A program made the translations under genes and the position numbers. A stretch of DNA of 64,000 bases from Bremia lactucae (taxonomy: Eukaryota; Oomycota; Peronosporomycetes; Peronosporales; Peronosporaceae). Location of the stretch: positions 7,376,140 through 7,440,139 of the forward strand of contig NC_090613.1 of the NCBI RefSeq assembly GCF_004359215.1. Direction: 5' to 3'. Shown one piece after another: positions 54,989-64,000 of this stretch (its first letter is position 1; every line of letters begins with the position of its first letter). Under the pieces are notes generated by a model that did not search any database, was not told where the DNA came from, and saw only the letters and a program-made list of their open reading frames with translations.

Positions 54989-55472
54989 TGTAATTGAAAA
55001 CACATCGGTTGGAGAACCGTTGTTGTGGTACATTGAATCTATGGGTAAAAAAACCTTTTATCCTTTTCTAAAAAAGTTAATCACTCAAATCCCATTTATT
55101 GTGGGTAACAAAAACGGTCGCCGCCAGATTTATATCTGGCGGCCGAAATCTATTTTAAATTAGCTAGGGCAAGGTTTTTAGATTTAAATATTTAGATAAA
55201 GTGCAGTTTCCCTTTTGATCTTAAAGCGACAAGTGTCTTCCTAAGGCTTGCGCATTGATCTGTAAGAGATAGAAACCTTTAAGGTATATACTCTTGGTCA
55301 CTAGTTGCCACTTGGTTCTACAACCCCCTGAATCCCTTGAACTAGGATTCATTAAGCTTTAATAGCTTGTTCGAATCCCTGAGTTGTTAAATTCTTTTGT
55401 TCTATAGAACTAAAATACTCTCTGAGTCTATAAGTCATCCTCTGACTTCAGGAGCGAGGTAGCTCCGCTACA
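54989..55472 (+). repeat. 3' LTR, Gypsy family D
   Basis: It begins TGTAATTG right after the purine tract and ends CCGCTACA. It aligns with 48568-49048. Confidence 0.9.
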
Positions 55473-55522
55473 GGAGGTCTATGAGTTAATTTTTGTAGGC
55501 GGGCACGTCTTAATGCGGCCAC
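55473..55522 (+). repeat. Family E scrap
   Basis: The string gtaggcgggcacgtct with flanking bases matches 12065-12090. It lies between the D 3' LTR and the A4 5' LTR. Confidence 0.4.
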
Positions 55523-55972
55523 TGTTGTGGGGTGTATTGTATCATGAAATTAACACTCAAAGGTTTTTAATTAATATATTATACAAAAGGTAGATAATAT
55601 CTGGAGAATATGAAGAAAATTGCTTTACATAGTAATATTCGGAAATTTTATGCATTGGTAGATATAGGCCATTATATTTACTTGCACCGCGGTCCAGTCA
55701 GCGCTGGACGTGCGCAAAGAGAGAGACAGATAAGACTTTTATTACATGTTTGTATTAGTTTATATTTTAGTTAGTATTAAATAGATAAAAGCAAAAGAAC
55801 ACAATCTTATTAAATACAGTTTACTTTTAACCCTCTTTATAGGAAGAGTGTTAAAAAGAGTCTTCCTCTGCACGTACTAGTGTACGTGAAGTGACGTGAG
55901 GCACCACTTGCTTTGAGGCAGTGCGAAGTGGACTTATACTGAAGCAGTACAAGTCGGCAGTGCCCCGTTACA
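55523..55972 (+). repeat. 5' LTR of Gypsy A4
   Basis: It begins TGTTGTGGGGTGTAT (worn TGTAAC) and ends CCCCGTTACA. It aligns with the other A LTRs. Confidence 0.9.
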
Positions 55973-56029
55973 CCTGGTAGCACTTTGTAGTCCGTCCAAG
56001 GACCATGGTTCCATCATCTAACATGAACA

Positions 56030-57221
56030 TGTAAGATGATAATGAAAAATACGCATCACGTTTTGCGTGATAGCTACTCCTTTCTTAGTGACATAGAAAG
56101 GAGTGCGGTAGAACGAATGAGTTCGACCGTAATGAACGATGCCATCTTGACCATGCTGTTCAGATCGGACATAGATGCCCTCCAATTAGCCATCGCCAAG
56201 TTCATATAACATGAACTTGACGAGGCGAAGGAGAAGGTAGCCTTGCTTAATCAGCAAGGCTCTCAAAAGGCACAACTGTTGAGGTTACAGCAGGTACAGA
56301 CCCCTGTACCTGGGATGACACACACGCGTCGTCTGGAAACCTTAAAGATTGACATCTCTAAGTATAGTGGAGTCGAAGAAGACTCCCTCTTGAGATGGTT
56401 TGTCGAGTTAAACGATGTTATAAGGGCTCGTCATATCGTCGACGAGTTAATGTAAGTCGCATTTGCTCAGTCAAATTTGGCAGGTCGTGCCAAACCTTGG
56501 GCACCAGGCCTTAAGTTGCGCGATCCATATGTCTTTGGGTCGCTAGAGGCTTTTAAAGCCCGGCTCAAACAGACGTTTGAACCGCCTAGGGCTGTGTTCA
56601 GAGCTCGATCAGAGCTTTTGAAACTCAAGCAAGACAAACGTGATTTTCATGCTTATGCCCAGCACATACGACTCTTAGCGAATTGTACACGAGCAATCTA
56701 GTCTATAAGCACACTTGATTACGGTGTCCATGCAAGGTCTTATAGATGGTCCTGTAAAGGCCCACCTGTTCCGCTTGGAACTGGATACGCTTGATGAAGC
56801 AATATCCGTAGCGGAACAGAGGGACTTTAGCATGAGCCTGTCTCAAGCCAAATCATCGTCATATCGTCCTCCAAGACAACACGAGCTTGGAAATCCAGAA
56901 CCTATGGACCTCTTCTTTGTCGAAAGCAAGAAACCTTGCTTTTCGAAACAAAAGCGATTGCAGAAATGCAATCGCTGTCAAAAATTAGGACACCACCCTC
57001 ATGAGTGTAGTGCATCTAGCCCAGTACCGAGAGGTACTGAACGTATTTTTGGACCGAATGCCAAAAAGGGCAACGGTCGCGGGTCCGACGTTGTTGGAAA
57101 ATCGCAACAGCGAGGCGGACCGCAAAAAAAACGGACGGGGTCAGTAGGGGCGCAACGCTCTACTGATCCAGCAACCTCAAGACAAACGAAACAAAAAAAC
57201 CACTGTTGCAACAATCAATAA
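56030..57221 (+). pseudogene. gag: Gypsy A4 gag
   Basis: The start codons are followed by a premature stop (MNM then TAA) where the family reads MDML. Good frames follow: 56243-56455 (LLNQQGSQKAQLLRLQQVQT, LLRWFVELNDV), 56477-56701 (FGSLEAFKARLKQTFEPPRA) and 56715-57221 with the zinc knuckle CNRCQKLGHHPHEC and a basic tail. Three breaks separate them. Confidence 0.85.
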
Positions 57222-57229
57222 TGAGTATA

Positions 57230-57600
57230 AGCCTAATGTTGCAACATTAATTTGCAAATCTCTTGGCTAAAGTTGCTTCAGACACACAATCATTATGTGT
57301 ATCTGCACCAGGCGATGAGGTATCCGTGGTTTATGTCGTTAGTACGACTGCACAAGATCAAAGTGTGATTACTAATCACACTATGGAGTCAGCTGCTGGC
57401 AGCTGTCCGAATGCACAGGTAGCGCTAAAGGTCCACTTCTCGTATAATTCGAGTGGATTGAGACATGAATGTACGCATAGCGGGCGGTATTCAAGAAATA
57501 TACCGGTTGTCCGAATTGGACAACACGATAATCGTAGGTCGAGCAGAGGACCCGACTGTGATAACGCAATCACAGTCGGAAGACATTGAAAGAACAAGTC
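57230..57600 (+). pseudogene. Gypsy A4 protease region with catalytic domain deleted in frame
   Basis: The frame passes from KVASDTQSLCVSAPGDEVS, which precedes the protease in A1, straight into VVSTTAQDQSVITNHTMESA, which follows it in A3. The segment with D-C-G-A-S and GLPWL, over 100 codons in other copies, is gone, yet the frame is kept. The spacer continues to about 57589. Confidence 0.75.
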
Positions 57601-57799
57601 CCACGTACTAGAGGAGAATTCTCCTCAAATAGTTAATGCTGAAGTGACTAGACTTCAGTATCCTGAGGGATTGATCCCTCGGCAGCTGTGGATAAATCCC
57701 AGGAAGAAACCGAGACATTGAATGTCTTTGTTAAGGACGGATCAAGAGTAGGCGCTAACACTCTTGATCTGTGTGTGCCTTCGAAATTAACTTTGGAGA

Positions 57800-58800
57800 C
57801 TACTCAATTACTAAGCCTAGAGCCCAAGCGGTTCTTGAGAGATCTGCATAGTGGTAGAATCAAGTAGATCTGCGTACTCGTCACAGAGGACGAATACGTA
57901 ACCGATATTTGGTTGGCGGTAATTTTTGCAGAGAACGAACGGGTTCTTAGCAGCTCATCGATGGACGAAAGTGTCTTCGATGTGAAGACTCGAATTGAGA
58001 TATACTACTCAATCCTGGGAGCCACTTAATGCAAATCCTTTACACAAAGATTTAAATGAATTCAGGGATGTATCCCCTGAAGCAATTTCATACGACCTAT
58101 ATAAGGATAAAGGCACTCGACATGAGATCGAGTTCAAACCGGGCTCGAAGTACTGTGTCATGAAATAGTGGCCACTGCCTCGTGAAAAAAGTACTTCCGT
58201 GTGCGAAAAGCCACAGGAGGGTGGCGGATAGTACACGCGTTCAATAAACTGAATGCTGCAACTGTATCGGCTCAATCGCTGATACCTGGAAAAGACGTAA
58301 TCATAGATGGTTTGTCTAAGAGTACCGTCATTTTGTGGATCTGCTGGATGGATTTTATCAGATCCTTATGCGTGAACGGGACATCCCGTGCACAGCAGTG
58401 AGCACTCCCAGTGGGATTCTCTGGGAATGGCTAGTAATACCACAGGGGCTTAATAACGCCCCTGCAACATTAAACAGATGCGTAGCGAATCTATTGAGAC
58501 CGGTGCGAGAATTCGCACGAGTTATTTCGACGATGTTTTCGTCCATAGCCGGGCCATGGACGGAAAGACGGACGTGGAAGTTCAAGAAAAACTCAGGTTC
58601 GTCAGGTTCTTACACATATGCGAAAGCACAGGTTGTGCGCAAATCTCAAGAAGTGTATATTCGCTGCAAGCGAAATACCACTTCTTGGGTGCATCGTCGG
58701 AAAACACGGCGTGCGCTCTGATCCCGATAAGATCAAGGCAATAACCGACTGGCCAGTTCCAGTCGATGGTAAGGCATAAGAAAAGACGAGAAATGGTTAT
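57800..58800 (+). pseudogene. Gypsy A4 reverse transcriptase
   Basis: A linker (RFLRDLHSGRIK, stop) is followed by RT pieces GGWRIVHAFNKLNAATVSAQ, LLDGFYQILMRERDIPCTAV and PQGLNNAPATLNRCVANLLR. A frame change at about 58480-58520 reaches TSYFDDVFVHSRAMDGKTDV, so the YFDD box is intact but in another frame. The thumb (EVYIRCKRNTTSW) follows. Confidence 0.85.
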
Positions 58801-58844
58801 CGAATGCTGATAGTCAGCGTTCCTTTGAAGGTATTAAGTAAAGC

Positions 58845-59513
58845 TTGATGCAATCGCCCATCTTGGCGATTGCAGATCACGACAGACCATTCCATGTGGT
58901 CTGTGACGCCAGCGATTTCGCAATCGGCTGTGCGCTGATGCAATGCGATACCGACGGCGTGGAGCGCGTGTCTGTTACCAATTGCGTCAGCTGCGAACAG
59001 CAGAACGCAATTACTCAGTACATGACAAAGGCCCCTTGCCCTGAAATATGCACTGAATAAGTTTAGGGTCTATCTTCTCGGAGATAGACCGTCCATTGTA
59101 TATACGGACCATGCGTAATTACACACGGCCGTAGATAGCCCACACCTCTCTAAATAATGGCGAGGTGGCTATCCTTCTTCGCGGAATATGAATTCTCCGT
59201 AGAATACAAACCAGGACGACTCTATGTCGTCGCTGATATGTTATCACGCCGACCCGATTTCGAGCCGGCTGCGCATTCCAACAGTGAAAATAATCCCACT
59301 GTTGCAACACTCATTTCAAGTGTTCCGTCATCCACCTTGTTTGATGACATAAAGAAAGCCTACACAGAAGATAAAGACCTTCTGCGTTTGATGGGTCATT
59401 TGATGAATACATCCAATAAATTAGTTCAAAAATATACTGGCTTTATATCGATCGTCAATTGGTCGATGCACAACACGCAACGGCTTACTGTACTACACAG
59501 CCGTTGCCGGTGA
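58845..59513 (+). pseudogene. Gypsy A4 RNase H
   Basis: The first frame reads SPILAIADHDRPFHVVCDAS and FAIGCALMQCDTDGVERV. After breaks, 59157-59513 reads MARWLSFFAEYEFSVEYKPG, LYVVADMLSRRPDFEP and the tether LFDDIKKAYTEDKDLLRLM. ADMLS replaces ADALS. Confidence 0.85.
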
Positions 59514-59559
59514 AACTCCACGTGTCGTCGTCCCAAGTCATAATGATTTGCGATTGCGC

Positions 59560-60600
59560 ATCATGTATGAGTGTCACGATGCACCAATAAGTAGGCTACG
59601 TGAGAAAACCTATCTCACAGTAAGTCGTGACTTTTACTAGCCTCGCCAGTATCAGTTCGTGCGCAAGTACATTCGTGCTTACGAGGTATGTGAACGGGTG
59701 AAGCCTAACCCTTCATCCCGTGCCCCTTTTTAACCTCTACCAGTTCCGGCAGAATGTTGAAAGTCCGCATCTATGATCTTCGTCTTCGGGAAATTGAAAA
59801 CGATCACAAAAACAATGAACCCCTTGTTTTTGTAGACAAATTCAGCAAATTGGTACATCGTTTTGCAGTACCAGAGTCAATCACGGCTCCGGGCTGTGCC
59901 CATGTCTTTATTGACACGGTATTTGACTCCACGGTTTACTTCGTGAACTGGTCTCGGATAGAGATCCACGGCTTACGGCGAAGTTTCGGCAATCTGTGTT
60001 CCGATTTCTCGGAACACGGCTGACTATGTCAACTTCTCATCTTCTAGAGACAGATTGTCAGACGGAACGCGCAAATTGCGTCCTCGAAGAGGTACTTCGA
60101 CGTTACGTCCGATTGTATCTGAATTGGAGCGAGTTTTTGCCTATGGTCGAATTCGCCATCAACAATTCGGTGCATGCGTCTACAACGCAACCATTTCTGG
60201 CTCATGCTCATCACGCGTCGAAGTTACCCGCGAGTGATGTCGATATCGAAGCAATCGATACCGAAGCAATCGACATCAAAGATGAGAAAGATCTCATGGC
60301 ACTCCGCACAAAGCGCACTGGAAAAGACAAAACAAACGAGTCAGCAGAGGAAATTTTGCTGGCTTGAGAATCAGTATTCCGTTTCGTACAGGATCCCATT
60401 GCTAACGCAGTGAACCGTCAGAAACGGAACGCAGACAAACATGGAAGAGCAAATGTTCTTTCGTTTGAAATTAATGACCTTGTACTACTCTCCACGGTTC
60501 ACTTACCTAAGCGTGTAGTCACTAATGTGGGTAGCAGTAAACTACTACTTAAGTTCATTGGGCCATTCCGTGTACTGCATCGCAGAGGAAATGCATAAAC
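59560..60600 (+). pseudogene. Gypsy A4 integrase
   Basis: Zinc-finger remains (RKYIRAYEVCERVKPNPSSR), core pieces (LVFVDKFSKLVHRFAV, LTMSTSHLLETDCQTERANC with D-to-C changes at the TDGQTER motif) and the C-terminal GPY/F module (NRQKRNADKHGRANVLSFEI, LLLKFIGPFRVLHRRGNA at 60410-60598) are present in different frames. The core is heavily worn. Confidence 0.8.
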
Positions 60601-60685
60601 AATAGAATTGATGGTCGGCTCCGCCCGTACCATCAGTGCGCGGTTTCTTCCAAGGACGAATCTGACTACCCTTTTTAAAGAATCC

Positions 60686-61005
60686 CTATAAGATTCCTGT
60701 GCTCACGAACCTGATTTTCATGCTGAATCTGGAGATACTCATGTCGGGTCCGAAGATCCTCGAAACCGCGGTGAGCTGACGACAGTTCATCACGAAGAGC
60801 GTGAAATTTCCGTTCGTACTCCAACTTTGAGTACGCACTCTTCGAACGATTTCCAACCGCACGATATAGTGAGTTTGCTGCTTCACCGAGTGACGTTTAC
60901 CGCGCTCGTGTTCAAGATTCTCCTCCAATGCATGGAGGTAGTGATCGAGTTTGTCGATCTTCGACTCTATATCCGACACACGGTTGGGATCTAATCTTTC
61001 CTCTT
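60686..61005 (-). other. Antisense coiled-coil-like segment of Gypsy A4
   Basis: Antisense to pol, between the integrase C-terminus and the chromodomain, the minus strand reads RVSDIESKIDKLDHYLHALE and ENLEHERGKRHSVKQQ (about 61005-60860). After a frame change, DELSSAHRGFEDLRTRHEYL follows, as at 21419-21586. The same stretch read in sense is hydrophobic and unlike a pol linker. Confidence 0.4.
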
Positions 61006-61434
61006 CCACCACAAACATTAGTGTATTTCCACGGTGGTCAACGTTTCCTTGTGAAACGTATTCTAAATCACCGTGATATGAAGGGGCAGCGAACGAGTTA
61101 TCTGGTTCGCTGGCGCGACTATCCACCTTCACATGATAGCTGGGAGCCTCGTTTCCAGCTGGTTGTTGACTTTGGGGGCCTCATTCGTCAGTATGACGAG
61201 ACCCATCCGATGGATCAGAAGGTCCATCGGAAAACACGCGCCCCTGGCGCCTGTAAATTGATTGCAAAAAGTCAATCGCCTCGCGGATCCCGAGAGAGAT
61301 GCGAGCCCATCCCCAACGCGAAGAAAGGGAGTAAACATTCCCTTTCACTCATTTTGCGAATGAACGCGCTCCAGGCTTGCATCAACGAGATTTTATCGCT
61401 TTTATTATTGCCACTGTACCATCGATGCTTATGA
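60928..61434 (+). CDS. Gypsy A4 chromodomain frame
   Basis: The frame reads LIFPLPPQTLVYFHGGQRFL, VKRILNHRDMKGQRTSYLVR and WRDYPPSHDSWEPRFQLVVD. All hallmark aromatic positions of a chromodomain (F, W, W) are visible. A long basic tail follows to 61434. It is the 3' end of pol, so the listed ATG is internal. Confidence 0.8.
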   Translation: MHGGSDRVCRSSTLYPTHGWDLIFPLPPQTLVYFHGGQRFLVKRILNHRDMKGQRTSYLVRWRDYPPSHDSWEPRFQLVVDFGGLIRQYDETHPMDQKVHRKTRAPGACKLIAKSQSPRGSRERCEPIPNAKKGSKHSLSLILRMNALQACINEILSLLLLPLYHRCL

Positions 61435-61572
61435 AACGCATCGAGATAAAATCATCATCAGCGCGAAATTTCTTCGCGCTGGGATCAAGGCCATGTAGCT
61501 TTGTCGCAACAAACAAAAGATATTTATTGTGAGGCTAAGTCTCTCCAGACAAGCTATTACCTAGCCGTTCGG

Positions 61573-61971
61573 TCAAAAGCCACTTTTTTCAGGGGCAAGA
61601 CGGGACATGTTATTGTCTGCGCTTCCCTGAGTGGTGCCCACTGAAGCAGGGTTACCACGAGAACTTTTGTTGCGATGGCTTGCGCCATCGTCATCACCAC
61701 GCACAGAAATATGTGCGGGTGACGGCACGGGAGTCGGTGCTGGCGATGAGGAATTAATCTCATCGTCAGAGCCAAACATGCTATAGCGAATGCAATTAGA
61801 ACGTCTATCCAATTGATCCTCCTCATTCGAAGGCTCATAGTCAGCCGCCTGACGATAATCATAGACTGTTCTGTTTTCCTCGAGTCGGCCATTTCGTCCG
61901 ACTCGAATTCGTAGTCGAACTCCAAGAGGTGTCGCATCCAAGTGGTGTATCAGCAAATGTACCCGCAACAT
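61573..61971 (-). CDS. Antisense accessory ORF of Gypsy family A
   Basis: A 132-residue minus-strand frame starting with ATG lies beyond the chromodomain of A4. It is acidic and Ser/Pro-rich: VYDYRQAADYEPSNEEDQLD, then FGSDDEINSSSPAPTPVPSP and SRLAPEKSGF. An overlapping frame starts MRHLLEFDYEFESDEMADSR at 61937, so one frameshift may separate a longer original. Composition and location match the antisense frame of family D (54877-54692). No domain is recognised. Confidence 0.45.
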   Translation of the reverse strand: MLRVHLLIHHLDATPLGVRLRIRVGRNGRLEENRTVYDYRQAADYEPSNEEDQLDRRSNCIRYSMFGSDDEINSSSPAPTPVPSPAHISVRGDDDGASHRNKSSRGNPASVGTTQGSADNNMSRLAPEKSGF

Positions 61972-62151
61972 TAAGAGTAGCGGGAGAAGATGACACTACG
62001 GCAGCGGAACGTCTGCCGCAAGAGACAATAATGCGTCGCCTGTATTGATTTACGTTAACGCTATGAGCTTGAAGATGGGCTTACGGTCGAGATTGCAAAC
62101 CGGAAAGTAAGTTATATTTTGAGTTTAACTTTATCCTACCGTTAGCTTTAT

Positions 62152-62251
62152 NNNNNNNNNNNNNNNNNNNNNNNNNNNNNNNNNNNNNNNNNNNNNNNNN
62201 NNNNNNNNNNNNNNNNNNNNNNNNNNNNNNNNNNNNNNNNNNNNNNNNNNN
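62152..62251. other. Assembly gap (100 N)
   Basis: One hundred consecutive undefined bases. The exact round length suggests a scaffolding gap of unknown true size. Confidence 0.98.
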
Positions 62252-62491
62252 CTCGTTATAAATGATTTCCTTTTTACAAGCTTCGTCCGGATTTGGATGA
62301 CTGTGGGAAACGTGATGGCGCAGGTTGATGATTGATAACATAAAAGCTAGAAACGTTTGGGCTCTTTTTAATCAGTGAAAAAACATCGGAGCTTAAAATT
62401 ATATTAGAATAATACGATAGTTAATAATATCGAACTATAAAATTTAAGAAACGTATTGTCCAGGTCGAAGATCAATCTATTGTTATATATG
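62252..62491. other. Short unassigned stretch after the gap
   Basis: No gene or known repeat is recognised. A minus-strand string (INLRHHVSHSHPNPDEACKK) near 62255-62335 runs into the gap and could be a gene edge, but nothing confirms it. Confidence 0.3.
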
Positions 62492-62655
62492 TGTAACGGG
62501 GCACTACGACTTGTACTGTTCCAGTACAAGTCCACTTCACACTGCTTCAGTTGTGAGTGGTGCCTTTCGTTAGGTGACGTACACTGTACGTGCAGAGGAA
62601 GACTTCCCTTAAGACAAGTTAACTTAAGAGGGTAAAATGAAAATTGTATTAATAT
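62492..62655 (-). repeat. Family A LTR fragment, interrupted
   Basis: Minus orientation, from TGTAACGGGGCACT to aattgtattaatat. It stops where the A5 LTR begins, so A5 inserted into it; the remainder should lie past the window end. Confidence 0.8.
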
Positions 62656-63121
62656 TGTAACTGGGTGTATCGTTACATGAAATTAACACTGAAAGGTTGT
62701 TAGTTAATATATTATCTAAAAGGTAGATAATGTTTGGAGAATATAACTTTACATGGTAATATTCTAAAAGCTTATCCATTGGCAGATATAGACCATTATA
62801 TCTACTTTCTCCGCTGTCCAGTCAGAGTTGGAAGCGCGCAAAGAGAGAGACAGATTAGACTTTATTACATGTTTTGTATTAGTTTAAAATTAAGTAGTAT
62901 TAAATAGATAGAAACAAAAGAACTTAATTATATTAAATACTGTTTTTAATTAACCCTCTTTAAAGCAAGTGTTTTAAAAGAGAGTCTTCTTCTGCACGTA
63001 CTACTGTACGAGAAGTGAGGCACCACTCGCAGGTGATCAGTCGAGATGTCACGTTCGACGACTGAGGCAGTGCGGAGTGGACTTGCACTGAAGCAGTACA
63101 AGTCAGTAGTGCCCCGTTACA
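62656..63121 (+). repeat. 5' LTR of Gypsy A5
   Basis: Termini TGTAAC and GTTACA are intact. It is 466 bp and aligns along its whole length with the A LTRs. Confidence 0.92.
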
Positions 63122-63165
63122 CCTGGTAGCACTTTGAAGTTCGTCCAAGGACCACAGTTTCATCA

Positions 63166-64000
63166 TCTAACATGGACATGTTAGATGATAATGGAAATAC
63201 GCATCACGTTTCGCGTGATAGCTACTCCTTTCTAAGTGACATAGAAAGGAGTGCGGTCGAACGAATGAGTTCGAGCGTAGGGAACGATGCCATCTTGGCC
63301 ATGCTGTCCGATTTCGGACAGAGATGCCCTCCATTCAGCCATCGCCAGGCTCATACAACATGAACTTGACGATGCGAAGGAGAAGGTAGCCTTGCTTAAT
63401 CAGCAAGGCTCTCAACAGGCAGAAGTTGAGGTTATAACAGGTACATACCCCTGTACCTGGGATGACGCACACGCGTCGTCCCGAAACCTTAAAGATTGAC
63501 ATCTCTAAGCATCGGGGAGTCGAAGAAGACTCCCTCTTAAGATGGTTTGTCTAGTTGGACGATGCCATAAGGGCTCGTCACATCGTCGACGAGCAAATGC
63601 AAGTCGTATTTGATCAGTCAAATTTAACAGGTCATGCCAAAACTTGGGCATTGGGTCTTAAGTTGCGCGACCCATATGTCTTTGGGTCGCTAGATGCTTT
63701 TAAAGCCCGGCTCAAACAGACGTTTGAACCGCCTAGGGCTGAGTTCAGAGCTCGATCAGAGCTTCTGAAACTCAAGCAAGGCAAGCGTGATGTTCACGCT
63801 TATGCCCGGCACATACGACTCTTAGCGAGTTGTATCACAAACTACACAGTTCATAAAAACACGTTGATTACGGTGTTCATGCAAGGTCTTACGGATGGTC
63901 CCGTAAAGACCCACCTGTTCCGCTTGGAACTGGATACGCTTGAAGAAGCAATATCCGTTGCGGAACAGGAGGACTTTAGCTTGAGACAGGCTCAAGCTAG
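63166..64000 (+). pseudogene. gag: Gypsy A5 gag, partial and frameshifted
   Basis: The start MDMLDDNGNTHHVSRDSYSF and LSDIERSAVERMSS is intact. A frameshift lies near 63305-63315, within the LSGLDRDALH motif. The second frame (HSAIARLIQHELDDAKEKVA) shifts again near 63430, and a stop replaces a codon in the WFV motif near 63553. Capsid sequence to the window end (FKARLKQTFEPPRAEFRARS, EEAISVAEQEDFSLRQAQAS) is well preserved. Confidence 0.88.

Larger units (their letters stand above)
48568..55472 (+). mobile_element. Gypsy family D chromovirus, two LTRs, degenerate
   Basis: LTRs at 48568-49048 and 54989-55472 flank gag, protease, RT, RNase H, integrase and chromodomain in Ty3/Gypsy order on the plus strand. 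The primer-binding site TGGTAGCAC starts two bases after the 5' LTR. A polypurine tract (atgggggagga) abuts the 3' LTR. The two LTRs differ at many positions, so the insertion is old. No matching target duplication is visible (ccaga and ggagg). Stops and frameshifts occur in all coding regions. Confidence 0.92.
55523..62100 (+). mobile_element. Gypsy family A element A4, no 3' LTR detected
   Basis: Plus-strand LTR (55523-55972), primer-binding site TGGTAGCAC (55975-55983), gag, shortened protease region, RT, RNase H, integrase and chromodomain follow in order. Beyond the chromodomain the sequence reaches the assembly gap without a matching plus-strand 3' LTR. All coding parts are broken. The right boundary is therefore approximate. 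Confidence 0.85.
62656..64000 (+). mobile_element. Gypsy family A element A5, right-truncated by window edge
   Basis: A complete LTR (62656-63121), primer-binding site (TGGTAGCAC from 63124) and gag run to the window end. The 5' border sits inside an older A LTR in the opposite orientation. Confidence 0.9.

Noticed and set aside
61129..61338. Antisense frame across the chromodomain of A4
   Set aside because: It is similar to an antisense frame in B1 (10103-10432), but this similarity follows from the conserved sense chromodomain and its tail.
62050..62100. Possible exon ending in gtaagtt before the gap
   Set aside because: Only about 15 codons, and the gap prevents any test.

Overview
The window is nuclear DNA of an oomycete, most likely a plant-associated peronosporalean such as Phytophthora or a downy mildew. 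The evidence is a START-FYVE-type protein, short (50-155 bp) GT-AG introns, very compact host genes, an Inr/FPR-like core promoter, and large amounts of decayed chromodomain Gypsy and Copia LTR retrotransposons. I cannot name the species. One 100-N assembly gap lies at 62152-62251. No tRNA, rRNA or CRISPR was seen.

Layout. 1-1974: left-truncated Gypsy (family A, minus strand). 2256-2901: remnant of a Tudor-SN gene with a hairpin. 3723-4547: intact secreted protein with two YHS-like cysteine modules. 4766-5204: solo A LTR. About 6050-8700: Copia remnant fused at about 8700 to a family B Gypsy that runs to its 3' LTR (11049-12011, itself split by a solo A LTR). 13221-14351: START/FYVE-like gene. 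14658-15130: solo D LTR. 16458-21418: nearly complete Copia element with a 5-bp target duplication. 21419-35688: a mosaic of broken Gypsy elements of families A, B and C in both orientations, with tandem and inverted duplications. 35690-37700: acyl-CoA dehydrogenase remnant, LTR pieces and a LINE tail.

37987-48243 is a gene island of six apparently intact host genes with little or no repeat sequence: S-adenosylmethionine synthetase (+), a RING-finger protein (-), a shugoshin (+), a CaMK-type kinase (+), an RMI1-like OB-fold protein (+) and a GSTCD-like methyltransferase (-). The RING and shugoshin genes are divergent. RMI1 and the methyltransferase are convergent, 48 bp apart. Shugoshin (sister-centromere cohesion) and RMI1 (double Holliday junction dissolution) both serve chromosome segregation and repair; the clustering may be coincidence.

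48568-55472 is a two-LTR family D chromovirus, decayed but with all domains traceable. 55523 to about 62100 is a family A element without a detected 3' LTR. After the gap, another family A element (62656 to the window end) sits inside an older A LTR. A recurring oddity is antisense open frames at the 3' ends of the Gypsy elements (families A, B and D). They have a hydrophilic Ser/Pro/acidic part next to the 3' LTR and a coiled-coil-like part between the integrase C-terminus and the chromodomain. Other points of interest are a shugoshin with two C-terminal SGO boxes, a Copia-Gypsy fusion frame and several templated inverted duplications.
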